Shown one piece after another: positions 57,488 through 64,000 of a stretch of DNA of 64,000 nucleotides. Under the pieces are notes generated by a model. The model was not told the origin of the DNA, made no database searches, and saw only the letters and a program-made list of their open reading frames with translations. The position numbers and the translations under genes are program-made. Source of the DNA: DASUAS01 sp963720765 (GTDB lineage: Bacteria > Actinomycetota > Acidimicrobiia > IMCC26256 > DASPTH01); contig CAVRGS010000002.1 of the NCBI GenBank assembly GCA_963720765.1, positions 992,001 to 1,056,000 of the forward strand, in the 5' to 3' direction. Position 1 is the first letter of the stretch. Every line of letters begins with the position of its first letter.

Positions 57488-57627
57488 TCGCATGATCCTG
57501 GCGCAGGAAGTTGGCCACCACCGAGCCGGAGCCGCGCTCGCCCTCTGAGCCTTTTTGCCGGAAGTCCGGGAAGGCCTGCGATACTGATGGTGTTGCACCC
57601 AGACATGCCTGTGACGGGAGCCTTGTG

Positions 57628-57909
57628 ATGCCGATCGACACCGAACTCGAACCTGCCGAGCTGGAAGGCCGCGTGCTCGAGGCGATCGAACTCATCCGCC
57701 CCGCCCTGCAGAGCGACGGCGGCGACATCGTGTTCGACAACCTCGACGACGACGGCGTGGTCCACGTGACCCTCGTCGGCGCGTGCGGCACGTGCCCGAT
57801 CTCGATGCAGACGCTGAAGGCCGGCGTCGAGCGCATCATCATGGACCGGGCTCCCGGCGTCACCGCCGTGGTCGACGACTCGCTCGTCGACGAAGAGCCC
57901 TTCGCCTGA
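57628..57909 (+). CDS. NifU C-terminal-domain Fe-S scaffold protein
   Basis: A 93-residue protein equal to the NifU/NfuA C-terminal domain. LEAIELIRPALQSDGGDIVF and VHVTLVGACGTCPISMQTLK contain the CxxC pair (ACGTCP) that holds a labile Fe-S cluster for delivery to apoproteins. VERIIMDRAPGVTAVV completes the fold. The start ATG 57628 follows GGGAG at 57615-57619. No A-type domain is fused. The 140 bases upstream hold its promoter region; GATACT at 57580 with TTGCCG upstream is a weak candidate. Confidence 0.9.
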   Translation: MPIDTELEPAELEGRVLEAIELIRPALQSDGGDIVFDNLDDDGVVHVTLVGACGTCPISMQTLKAGVERIIMDRAPGVTAVVDDSLVDEEPFA

Positions 57910-57962
57910 CGTGTCTCCGTCGCTCGCCTCCGCTCGCTCCGTTCCCTGATCCACCCGGTGCC

Positions 57963-58931
57963 GTGACCGATCCGGTGGGGTTGGTCGACGCCGTCCAGGG
58001 CGGCGAGGGCGGCCGCGATCGAGCTGCGCTGGCGCGCCTGCTCTCGATCGTCGAAGCCGGAGGCGATGACGCCCGCATCGCGATGGCAGCGCTGCCGGTG
58101 CGCGCGGCCGATGCGGCGTGGACCGTCGGCATCACCGGCGCTCCCGGCGCGGGGAAGTCGACGCTCACTGCCGCGCTGGTGCAGCACCTGCGGGCCACCG
58201 GGGCGCGCATCGGGGTGCTCGCGGTGGACCCGAGCAGCCCGTTCACCGGTGGCGCGATCCTCGGCGATCGCGTCCGCATGCACGACCACACCACCGACCC
58301 CGACGTCTTCATCCGCTCGATGGCGAGCCGCGGTCAGTTGGGCGGACTCGCGCGCGCAGTGCCGCAGGCGATCCGCGTGCTCGCGGCCGCGGGTCACGAC
58401 TGGATCCTGGTGGAGACCGTCGGCGTGGGACAGGTGGAGGTGGAGATCGCCGGCACCGCCGACACGACCGTCGTCGTCGTCAACCCGGGATGGGGCGACG
58501 GCGTGCAGGCGGCGAAGGCGGGCCTGCTCGAGATCGGCGACGTGTTCGCGGTCAACAAGGCCGACCGCGATGGCGTCCCCGCCACCGTGCACGACCTCGA
58601 GGGGATGCTCGACCTCGCGGGGGAGCGGGCGTGGCGGCCGCCGGTGCTCGAGACCGTGGCCACCGCCGACCGCGGCGTCGACGCGTTGGTCGACGCGATC
58701 GGGCGCCATCGGGCGTCGCTGGAGGGTTCCGGCGAGCTCACTCAACGCCGCGAACAGCGCATAGCGGACGAAATTCGCGCACTCGTGCTTGATAGGTTGA
58801 TCAAGCAGGCAGATGATTTCTGTAGCGGAACGCGCTTCGCTACGGTGGTCCGCCGGGTAGCTGACGGCGAGTCAGATCCTTACACTGCGGCGACCCTCCT
58901 CACCGAGGGCGACGACGGAGGAGAAGCATGA
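57963..58931 (+). CDS. meaB: Methylmalonyl-CoA mutase-associated GTPase MeaB
   Basis: A 322-residue G3E-type GTPase that guards and loads the B12 cofactor of methylmalonyl-CoA mutase or related mutases. P-loop GITGAPGAGKSTLTAAL (57-73), GVLAVDPSSPFTGGAILGDR with VRMHDHTTDPDVFIRSMASR (the MeaB-specific switch), ILVETVGVGQVEVEIAGTAD and FAVNKADRDGV (NKAD base-specificity motif) are present. GTG 57963 start. Its last bases overlap the ATG of the hydroxyacyl-CoA dehydrogenase (ATGA). The downstream pair of acyl-CoA enzymes fits a role in short-chain acyl-CoA metabolism. Intact; no mutase gene is in the window. Confidence 0.92.
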   Translation: MTDPVGLVDAVQGGEGGRDRAALARLLSIVEAGGDDARIAMAALPVRAADAAWTVGITGAPGAGKSTLTAALVQHLRATGARIGVLAVDPSSPFTGGAILGDRVRMHDHTTDPDVFIRSMASRGQLGGLARAVPQAIRVLAAAGHDWILVETVGVGQVEVEIAGTADTTVVVVNPGWGDGVQAAKAGLLEIGDVFAVNKADRDGVPATVHDLEGMLDLAGERAWRPPVLETVATADRGVDALVDAIGRHRASLEGSGELTQRREQRIADEIRALVLDRLIKQADDFCSGTRFATVVRRVADGESDPYTAATLLTEGDDGGEA

Positions 58932-59794
58932 GCGAGTCCATCGAACGCGTCGGCGTCGTCGGCGCCGGGCTCATGGGTGCGGGGATCGCCGAGGTCGCGG
59001 CGAAGGCGGGCACCGATGTCACCGTCTGCGACATCAACGACGCCGCGGTCGCCGCGGGCCGCTCGCGCATCGAGGCCTCGCTGCAGAAGGCCGTGCGTGC
59101 GGGCAAGCTCGAGGACGACGCGGCGATGGCCGCGCTCGCACGCGTCCGCTTCGTGACCGACATCGGTGAGCTCGCCGACCGCCAGATCGTGGTCGAGGCG
59201 GTGCGGGAGTTCGAGGACGAGAAGCTCGAGGTGTTCCAGAGCCTGGGCAAGATCGTCATCGACGAGCACGCCATCCTGGCGTCGAACACCTCGTCGATCC
59301 CGATCATGAAGCTCGCCGTCGCCAGCGAGCGGCCCGAGCACGTGGTCGGACTCCACTTCTTCAACCCGGTGCCGGTGATGCGCCTCGTGGAACTCATCCC
59401 GTCGATCGTCACCGGCTCCGAAGTGGCCGATCGGGCCGAGGACTTCATGGTCGAGGGCCTGGGCAAGCGGGTCATCCGCTCGCAGGACCGCGCCGGCTTC
59501 ATCGTCAACGCGCTGTTCGTGCCGTACGTGCTCGCCGCCATCCGCATGCTCGAGTCGGGCTTCGCGTCGGCCGACGACATCGACGCCGGGATGGTCGAGG
59601 GTTGTTCACACCCGATGGGCCCGCTCGCGCTGGCCGACATGATCGGGCTCGACACCATCGAGGCGGTCGCCGACTCGATGTACCAAGAGTTCAAAGAGCC
59701 CCTCTACGCACCACCGCCGCTGCTCTCGCGCATGGTGGAGGCGGGCCTGCTCGGCCGCAAGGTCGGCCGCGGCTTCTTCAACTACACCTCGTAA
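58928..59794 (+). CDS. 3-hydroxybutyryl-CoA dehydrogenase
   Basis: A 288-residue NAD(P)-dependent enzyme that interconverts 3-hydroxyacyl-CoA and acetoacyl-CoA. The nucleotide loop VGVVGAGLMGAGIAEVAAKA is at residues 8-27. AILASNTSSIPIMKLAVASE, HVVGLHFFNPVPVMRLVELI (catalytic His), RAGFIVNALFVPYVLAAIRM and HPMGPLALADMIGLDTIEAV follow the HBDH/FadB2 pattern, and the end LGRKVGRGFFNYTS is characteristic. ATG 58928 overlaps meaB. Coupled with the enoyl-CoA hydratase 37 bp downstream. Confidence 0.93.
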   Translation: MSESIERVGVVGAGLMGAGIAEVAAKAGTDVTVCDINDAAVAAGRSRIEASLQKAVRAGKLEDDAAMAALARVRFVTDIGELADRQIVVEAVREFEDEKLEVFQSLGKIVIDEHAILASNTSSIPIMKLAVASERPEHVVGLHFFNPVPVMRLVELIPSIVTGSEVADRAEDFMVEGLGKRVIRSQDRAGFIVNALFVPYVLAAIRMLESGFASADDIDAGMVEGCSHPMGPLALADMIGLDTIEAVADSMYQEFKEPLYAPPPLLSRMVEAGLLGRKVGRGFFNYTS

Positions 59795-59831
59795 CCGACA
59801 CCTACTCACCAAGTTCGCCGGAGGCGTTGCC

Positions 59832-60611
59832 ATGTCCGACCCGCTGGTGCTCGTCGAGGCGCGCCCCGACGGCGTGACCCTGCTGCGGCTCAATCGCCCG
59901 CCGCTCAACCCGTTGTCGACCGCGCTGCTGGCCGAGCTCGAGGAGATCGCGAACGGTCTCGCCGCCGACGCGTCGGTGAAGGCCGTCGTGGTGACCGGCA
60001 GCGAGAAGGCGTTCGCGGCGGGTGCCGACGTGGCGGAGTTCACTGCCGACGGCGCCGCCGCCGTGATCAGCGCGGGCATCCGCGCCGGGCTCGACGCACT
60101 GGCCGCGATCCCGCGCCCGGTGATCGCCGCGATCAACGGGTTCGCGCTCGGTGGGGGACTGGAGCTCGCCCTCGCGTGCGACCTGCGCGTCGCGTCGGAG
60201 TCGTCACGGCTCGGCTTCCCCGAGATCCAGCTCGGCATCTTCCCGGGTGGTGGCGGCACGCAGCGCGCGACGCGGCTCATCGGTCCGGCGAAGACCAAGG
60301 ACCTCGTGTGGACCGGCCGTCACGTGCGCGCCGAGGAGGCGCTGGCCATCGGGCTCGTCGACCGGGTGGTGGCGGCCGACGCGGTGCTCGACACCGCGCT
60401 CGAGTGGGCGGCGTCGCTGGCGTCGGGCGCGGTCGTGGCCATGGGCCTTGCCAAGCGCGCCATCGACGGCGGGCTCGACGGTTCCCTCGCCGCCGGCCTC
60501 GACCTCGAGGCCGCAGGTTTCATCGAGGTGTTCGCCACCGACGACGCGACGGTCGGCATCCGCAGCTTCCTCGACGACGGCCCCGGCAAAGCCACCTTCT
60601 CCGGCTCCTGA
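59832..60611 (+). CDS. Enoyl-CoA hydratase/isomerase family protein
   Basis: A 259-residue crotonase-fold enzyme. LLRLNRPPLNPLSTALLAEL, AVVVTGSEKAFAAGADVAEF (first oxyanion strand), FALGGGLELALACDLRVASE (second oxyanion loop), RLGFPEIQLGIFPGGGGTQR with Glu in the catalytic position, and AIGLVDRVVAADAV match enoyl-CoA hydratases. GGAGG at 59820-59824 precedes ATG 59832. With the dehydrogenase above it forms a short beta-oxidation or crotonyl-CoA module. The gene ends in front of a strong bidirectional hairpin. Confidence 0.93.
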   Translation: MSDPLVLVEARPDGVTLLRLNRPPLNPLSTALLAELEEIANGLAADASVKAVVVTGSEKAFAAGADVAEFTADGAAAVISAGIRAGLDALAAIPRPVIAAINGFALGGGLELALACDLRVASESSRLGFPEIQLGIFPGGGGTQRATRLIGPAKTKDLVWTGRHVRAEEALAIGLVDRVVAADAVLDTALEWAASLASGAVVAMGLAKRAIDGGLDGSLAAGLDLEAAGFIEVFATDDATVGIRSFLDDGPGKATFSGS

Positions 60612-60616
60612 TCCCG

Positions 60617-60659
60617 GTTGCGTCACTCGGGCGCGTCTATCGCGCTCAGGTGACGCAAC
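60617..60659. terminator. Bidirectional two-stage hairpin terminator
   Basis: GTTGCGTCAC (60617-60626) pairs perfectly with GTGACGCAAC (60650-60659). Inside, GCGCG (60631-60635) pairs with CGCGC (60641-60645) around TCTAT. It lies between the convergent enoyl-CoA hydratase and secreted hydrolase genes. Confidence 0.75.
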
Positions 60660-60666
60660 TCGTGTT

Positions 60667-62154
60667 CTAGGGGCCGCCGACGGTCGACTGCGCGGCGGCG
60701 GCCTTGATGTTCTTCGCGTCGGCGGGGAGGAGGAAGCCGGCCTTCACCGCCTTGTCGGTGGCGGCGTTCCAGGATTTCACGAACGCGGCGTGCGACGGGT
60801 AGAGCGTCGCCAGCTTGGTGGCGTCGAACGGCTTCGTCGTCCCGAAGATGCCGCAGAAGTTGGTGCCCGTCTGCCCGAGCCCCGACAACGTGGCCACCGG
60901 CGCGTCGACGTGGGGTGTGCGGATGCCGCCCTTGACGTTGCCGTTCGCGTCGAGCGCGAAGGGAGCAGCGTCGTCACCGGTGGTCTCGAGGCGGGGAGCC
61001 GTGGGCGGCGGCGTCCCGTCGACGACCCAGGTGTTCAGCGCGTCGATGGACGCGCGCAGCACGTAGGTCATCGGACCCGTGTTGAACGGCGAGTCGCACT
61101 TGATGATGTCGTTGTAGATGCCGCTCGGCGGGTTCAGCATGCCCTCGAAGAGCTGGACGTCGCTCTCGGGCTTCCCGCTGTCGCCCATGCCGACCACGAG
61201 CGTGTAGCTGTCGGCATGCGCGGTGCCGGCCACCTCCCAGTTGCGGAAGCGCTTGGTGTCGGGCTGGCGCGCCGGCAGGTAGCCGAGCGTGACGAGGTCG
61301 GTCTCGGTGGTGAACGTCATCACCGGCACCGTGAGGTCGGTGCGGATCAACGTGGGCGACGGAGCCTTCAGGTCGGGTTCGGGCGCTTGGGAGAGCGCGG
61401 CGCCGTCGTCGCCGCGGCTGTACACGAGGTAGCCGTCGTACACGCCCTTGCTCAGCGGTTCGATGGCGTCGATGTAGGTGGTCATCCGGAACGCCGACTG
61501 CGACTCGCCCGCGGCGATCACGTGCTTCGGCTTCAACCCGCCGAGGAGCTTCGCGGCGTCGCTACGGACCGCAACCCCGGCCTGGCGGTACATGTCGTAG
61601 GAGTAGGAGTCGCCCGGGTGCACGAGCGTGCCGTAGCGCTCAGGGTCGTTGTGCTTCAGGTCGAGGTTGGGCACGATGGCGCGTGCGCCGCCCTCCACGC
61701 CCACCTGCTGCGTGGTGACGCCGACCCACGCGTAGCCCTCGCGGATCAACTCGTCGTGGGCGGCCAGCCAGATCGGCGCGGTGTCGAGGCCGCCGCTGAC
61801 GTTGTTCCATTCGACGATGACGGTGCCGTTGAAGTCCTTTCGGTCGACGGGGCGGTACACGAGCAGACGAGTCGTGAACGGTGCCGTCGCCGCCGTGGTG
61901 ACCTTCCACTTGCCGTCGCTCGTCAGGGGTGTCGCGCTCGTGTACGCGCTCGCGGTGCCGCCGAAGAGGAACTCGGACTGCTCGTAGCCCACCGACGCGA
62001 GGTCGAAGCTGGTGCCCGCGATGAACGGCGTGCCCTTGCCGCCACTCGCGGGCGTGAGCGTCGTGCTCGCATCGGCAGCACCGCTCGCGCCGGCCGCCGA
62101 CACGACGGCCATCACCGAGATCACGATCGCAACGCCGAGCCTGTGTCCTCGCAT
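60667..62154 (-). CDS. Secreted alpha/beta hydrolase domain protein (Abhydrolase_10-like)
   Basis: A 495-residue protein with a signal peptide MRGHRLGVAIVISVMAVVSA ending near ASGAADA. The body reads SFDLASVGYEQSEFLFGGTA, TTRLLVYRPVDRKDFNGTVI with VEWNNVSGGLDTAPIWLAAH, YAWVGVTTQQVGVEG, the nucleophile elbow HVIAAGESQSAFRMTTYIDA (G-x-S-x-S), TLIRTDLTVPVMTFTTETDL and WEVAGTAHADSYTLVVGMGD with a likely catalytic His. This family of extracellular hydrolases is widespread in actinobacteria; substrates are mostly unknown. Intact; start ATG 62154. Confidence 0.87.
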   Translation of the reverse strand: MRGHRLGVAIVISVMAVVSAAGASGAADASTTLTPASGGKGTPFIAGTSFDLASVGYEQSEFLFGGTASAYTSATPLTSDGKWKVTTAATAPFTTRLLVYRPVDRKDFNGTVIVEWNNVSGGLDTAPIWLAAHDELIREGYAWVGVTTQQVGVEGGARAIVPNLDLKHNDPERYGTLVHPGDSYSYDMYRQAGVAVRSDAAKLLGGLKPKHVIAAGESQSAFRMTTYIDAIEPLSKGVYDGYLVYSRGDDGAALSQAPEPDLKAPSPTLIRTDLTVPVMTFTTETDLVTLGYLPARQPDTKRFRNWEVAGTAHADSYTLVVGMGDSGKPESDVQLFEGMLNPPSGIYNDIIKCDSPFNTGPMTYVLRASIDALNTWVVDGTPPPTAPRLETTGDDAAPFALDANGNVKGGIRTPHVDAPVATLSGLGQTGTNFCGIFGTTKPFDATKLATLYPSHAAFVKSWNAATDKAVKAGFLLPADAKNIKAAAAQSTVGGP

Positions 62155-62180
62155 GGTTCCCCCAGAGCCACCGAAGCGGG

Positions 62181-62585
62181 TCAACCTAGCGAATCGCCCT
62201 CGACCTTCACCTTCAGTCGGCGGAGGTTGCCCTCCCAGATCCGTTTGAGGACCGGACGGCCGAATTGCTCGCCCGCGACGCTGCCGAGCCACCACGGGAA
62301 GGCGAGCGTCTCCTCCCAGCAGAACTCGGTGCTGACACCACCCGCGAGCGGGCGCAGACGGAATTCGCCGACGCCGGTGACCGCGCCCCGATGCTCGATG
62401 CCCATGGCCGCCCCCGGCTCCCAGCGCGTCACCACGAACCGATCGGTGGTGCGCAGCGGGCCGACCTTCGTGAGGCAGTCGAACTCGGCGCCGACGCCTT
62501 CGTGCTGCTCGCTGCGGAAGGTGATGGTCTCGGCGTCGAGCATCCACTCGGTGTGGGTCTCGATGCGTTCGACCGCGCGCCACAC
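62181..62585 (-). CDS. SRPBCC family protein (N-terminus uncertain)
   Basis: DVWRAVERIETHTEWMLDAE is the typical first helix of an SRPBCC ligand-binding domain. ITFRSEQHEGVGAEFDCLTK, FVVTRWEPGAAMGIEHRGAV, GVSTEFCWEETLAFPWWLGS and a final helix VLKRIWEGNLRRLKVKVEG complete it. The first strand TIHICTTIAASPDDVW lies in frame upstream to about 62625 but has no start codon, because a TGA at 62634-62636 (the galT stop) precedes it. A one-base error there would place the start in a GTG overlapping galT. The GTG at 62585 given here is the minimum. Confidence 0.75.
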   Translation of the reverse strand: MWRAVERIETHTEWMLDAETITFRSEQHEGVGAEFDCLTKVGPLRTTDRFVVTRWEPGAAMGIEHRGAVTGVGEFRLRPLAGGVSTEFCWEETLAFPWWLGSVAGEQFGRPVLKRIWEGNLRRLKVKVEGDSLG

Positions 62586-62633
62586 GTCGTCGGGCGAGGC
62601 CGCGATCGTCGTGCAGATGTGGATGGTCGATGC

Positions 62634-63547
62634 TCACGACGGCACGTGCGCCGCGCGCAACAGCTCGGCGGCCTGCTCGGGCGGCACGGTGTTCACGAGG
62701 ATGCCCGTCGCCTGCTCGAAGCCGGCCGTGATCGACAGCCGCGGGTGCACCTCGACGTACCAGTGGAACGTGCGTCGCGTCGCGGGGCGCGGTGTAGCAC
62801 GACGACGTTGTAGGGCACGTCGCCGACTGCGTCGCGCAGGCGACGCAGTGCGTCGCGTAGCCGCGACCGCGATCGCGTCGGCGGTGATGTCGTCGTTCGC
62901 GAGGTCGAAGCGCGGGCCGGCGTCGTCGTGCGCGACGCGGAACAGGTACTGCGCCGACGAGGCGTGGTGGGCACCACGTGGTGACTCCGCCGTCGCGGGT
63001 GACGACGAGGCGGTCGTCGGCGCAGCATCGGCGCGCACGAGGTCGACGCCCGCGTCGCGCACCCGGTCCAACGCAGTCCTCGACCGCGTGCGGGACCACG
63101 TCGAGCGCGAACACCTGCGCATGGGGGTGCGCGATCGACGCCCCGGCGGCCTTCAGGTGGTTGATGATCGCGACCCCGTACACGTGCCCGGCCGCGAGGT
63201 GGGCGTGCACCCGATCGCGCAGCAGCGCGAACACGGCGACGCCTCGTGGTCGTCGAGGTCGGCGAACGACCGGTGGTCGGGTGCGAGGACCACGACCTCG
63301 TGGGCGTCGACGATGGGGTAGAGGTTCGGGAACGCCCGCACCTGCCAGCCCGGGCTGGTCGGGATCGCCGCGCCGACGCGCGCGACCTCGGGCGGTGTCT
63401 TCGCCTCGTCGCCGGGGCAGAACGGGCACTCGCCCGACGCCGTCGCGGTCTTCGTGCCGACGGCGCGAACGTGGTGGGGCGCGCGGCCCGGCCGGCGGCG
63501 ACGATCACGTCGCGCCCGCTCAGCGGATCGTGGCGGAGCTGCGACAT
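62634..63547 (-). CDS. galT: Galactose-1-phosphate uridylyltransferase, frameshifted
   Basis: Leloir enzyme that exchanges UMP between UDP-glucose and galactose 1-phosphate. It starts SQLRHDPLSGRDVIVAAGRA. The zinc-type CPFCPGDEAKTPPEV is followed by RAFPNLYPIVDAHEVVVLAP, DHRSFADLDD, HVYGVAIINHLKAAGASIAH with the active-site HPHAQVFALDVVPHA, and the C-terminal FHWYVEVHPRLSITAGFEQA with TGILVNTVPPEQAAELLRAA. Breaks near 63470, 63240, 63065, 63010, 62860 and 62795 split it. About 305 residues joined. It could supply UDP-galactose to the glycan pathways. Confidence 0.83.
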
Positions 63548-63600
63548 TGCGATCAGGTTACGCGGACGACCGGCGTGACGGGACCGCTCGGAGCGGGTCC

Positions 63601-63606
63601 TAGAAT
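63601..63606 (+). promoter_or_regulatory. Putative -10 box (TAGAAT) for a leaderless transcript
   Basis: TAGAAT ends 9 nt before the ATG at 63616 in the 68-bp gap between divergent galT and lpdA. Confidence 0.5.
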
Positions 63607-63615
63607 TCGCGCGCC

Positions 63616-64000
63616 ATGCCGAGTCTCGTGATCCTGGGTGGTGGTCCCGCGGGCAACACCTGCGCGACCGTCGCCGCCACCCTCGGTGCCGACGTCACGC
63701 TGATCGAGCGCGACATCGTCGGTGGTGCGGCGCACCTGTGGGACTGCATCCCGTCGAAGGCGCTGATCGCGACGGGCGGCGAGTTGGTCGAGCTCGACCG
63801 CGCCCACACGATGGGGCTGAAGGCCGAGGGACACCTCGACATCGACGCGCTGCGCGAGCGGGTGGCGTCGATCGAGGGTCGCCTCCACCAGATGATCACC
63901 ACGCAGCTCACGTCGCAGCAGGTGCGCGTGATCCACGGCCGGGCCGAGCTGAAGGGCCCGCACGAGGTCGTCATCGACACCAACGGCGTGATCGAGGAGC
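63616..64000 (+). CDS. lpdA: Flavoprotein disulfide reductase family, LpdA-like NAD(P)H-quinone reductase (3' end outside window)
   Basis: The first 128 codons are visible. MPSLVILGGGPAGNTCATVA is the FAD-binding dinucleotide fold. VTLIERDIVGGAAHLWDCIP then SKALIATGG corresponds to the redox-active loop of dihydrolipoamide dehydrogenases, but the first Cys of the pair is Ala39; only Cys44 remains. M. tuberculosis LpdA (Rv3303c) shows the same kind of loss (GGAAVLDDC) and is an NAD(P)H-quinone reductase rather than a lipoamide dehydrogenase (established knowledge). The gene runs off the end of the window. Confidence 0.85.
   Translation, partial: MPSLVILGGGPAGNTCATVAATLGADVTLIERDIVGGAAHLWDCIPSKALIATGGELVELDRAHTMGLKAEGHLDIDALRERVASIEGRLHQMITTQLTSQQVRVIHGRAELKGPHEVVIDTNGVIEE

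Noticed and set aside
60151..63321. 1056-codon plus-strand open frame
   Set aside because: It runs out of frame through the enoyl-CoA hydratase and antisense to the secreted hydrolase, SRPBCC and galT genes, all of which have family motifs.
1..64000. CRISPR array, rRNA, tRNA or insertion sequence
   Set aside because: No regularly spaced repeats, no conserved rRNA stretches, no cloverleaf and no transposase were recognised on reading both strands; small RNAs could still be missed by eye.

Overview
The window looks like a chromosomal segment of a high-GC actinobacterium, most likely an Acidimicrobiia-type lineage. This is an inference. It rests on GC-rich codon use, start codons preceded by TANNNT boxes at leaderless spacing, a MurA with Asp instead of the catalytic Cys, a mycobacterial-LpdA-like flavoprotein, MeaB and class II GlpX. 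No rRNA, tRNA, CRISPR array or intact mobile element was seen.

Layout. 0-13.1 kb is mostly housekeeping: an unusual glycosyltransferase (GT) with an NTF2-like domain and coiled-coil tail, glpX, a methyltransferase, a coupled GT4/methyltransferase/alpha-toroid operon, an S9 peptidase, an alpha/beta hydrolase, a hemerythrin-like protein, a minimal class III cyclase, murA and an SRPBCC protein. 13.1-36.8 kb is a surface-polysaccharide region: a WbsX-like protein, two GT2 enzymes, a Wzz/tyrosine-kinase fusion, at least six GT4 enzymes, two secreted TIM-barrel-like proteins, an O-antigen-ligase-like WzyC protein, a GT61, the Wzm/Wzt ABC exporter and a UDP-sugar epimerase. 36.9-50.2 kb is a probable nonulosonic (sialic-acid-like) sugar module: two tandem NeuB-type synthases, a GmhA-like SIS isomerase, a PhyH-type dioxygenase, a NeuA-KdsC fusion, a second NeuA, a Gfo/Idh oxidoreductase, an SDR, and two GT-B enzymes of the kind that use CMP-sugars or related donors. 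50.3-56.2 kb holds more GTs, a methyltransferase, a tyrosine-integrase remnant and a Pro-rich coiled-coil protein. 56.3-64 kb returns to core genes: a WecA/TagO-type phosphotransferase, a NifU-domain protein, meaB, 3-hydroxybutyryl-CoA dehydrogenase, enoyl-CoA hydratase, a secreted alpha/beta hydrolase, an SRPBCC protein, galT and the start of lpdA.

Working model (inference). The WecA-type enzyme or another initiator loads a lipid carrier. The GT4, GT2, GT8 and GT61 enzymes extend the glycan, and the nonulosonate module supplies CMP-activated acidic sugars. Wzm/Wzt and/or the WzyC/Wzz pair handle export and polymerisation. Secreted glycosidase-like proteins may remodel the product.

Data quality. 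Many genes between 13 and 56 kb, plus the first GT, the S9 peptidase and galT, are split by single-base frameshifts although both halves keep family motifs. Neighbouring genes (9.2-13.1 and 56.3-62.2 kb) are clean. I treat most of these as one gene with probable sequence errors, and give gene-level spans with the approximate break points.
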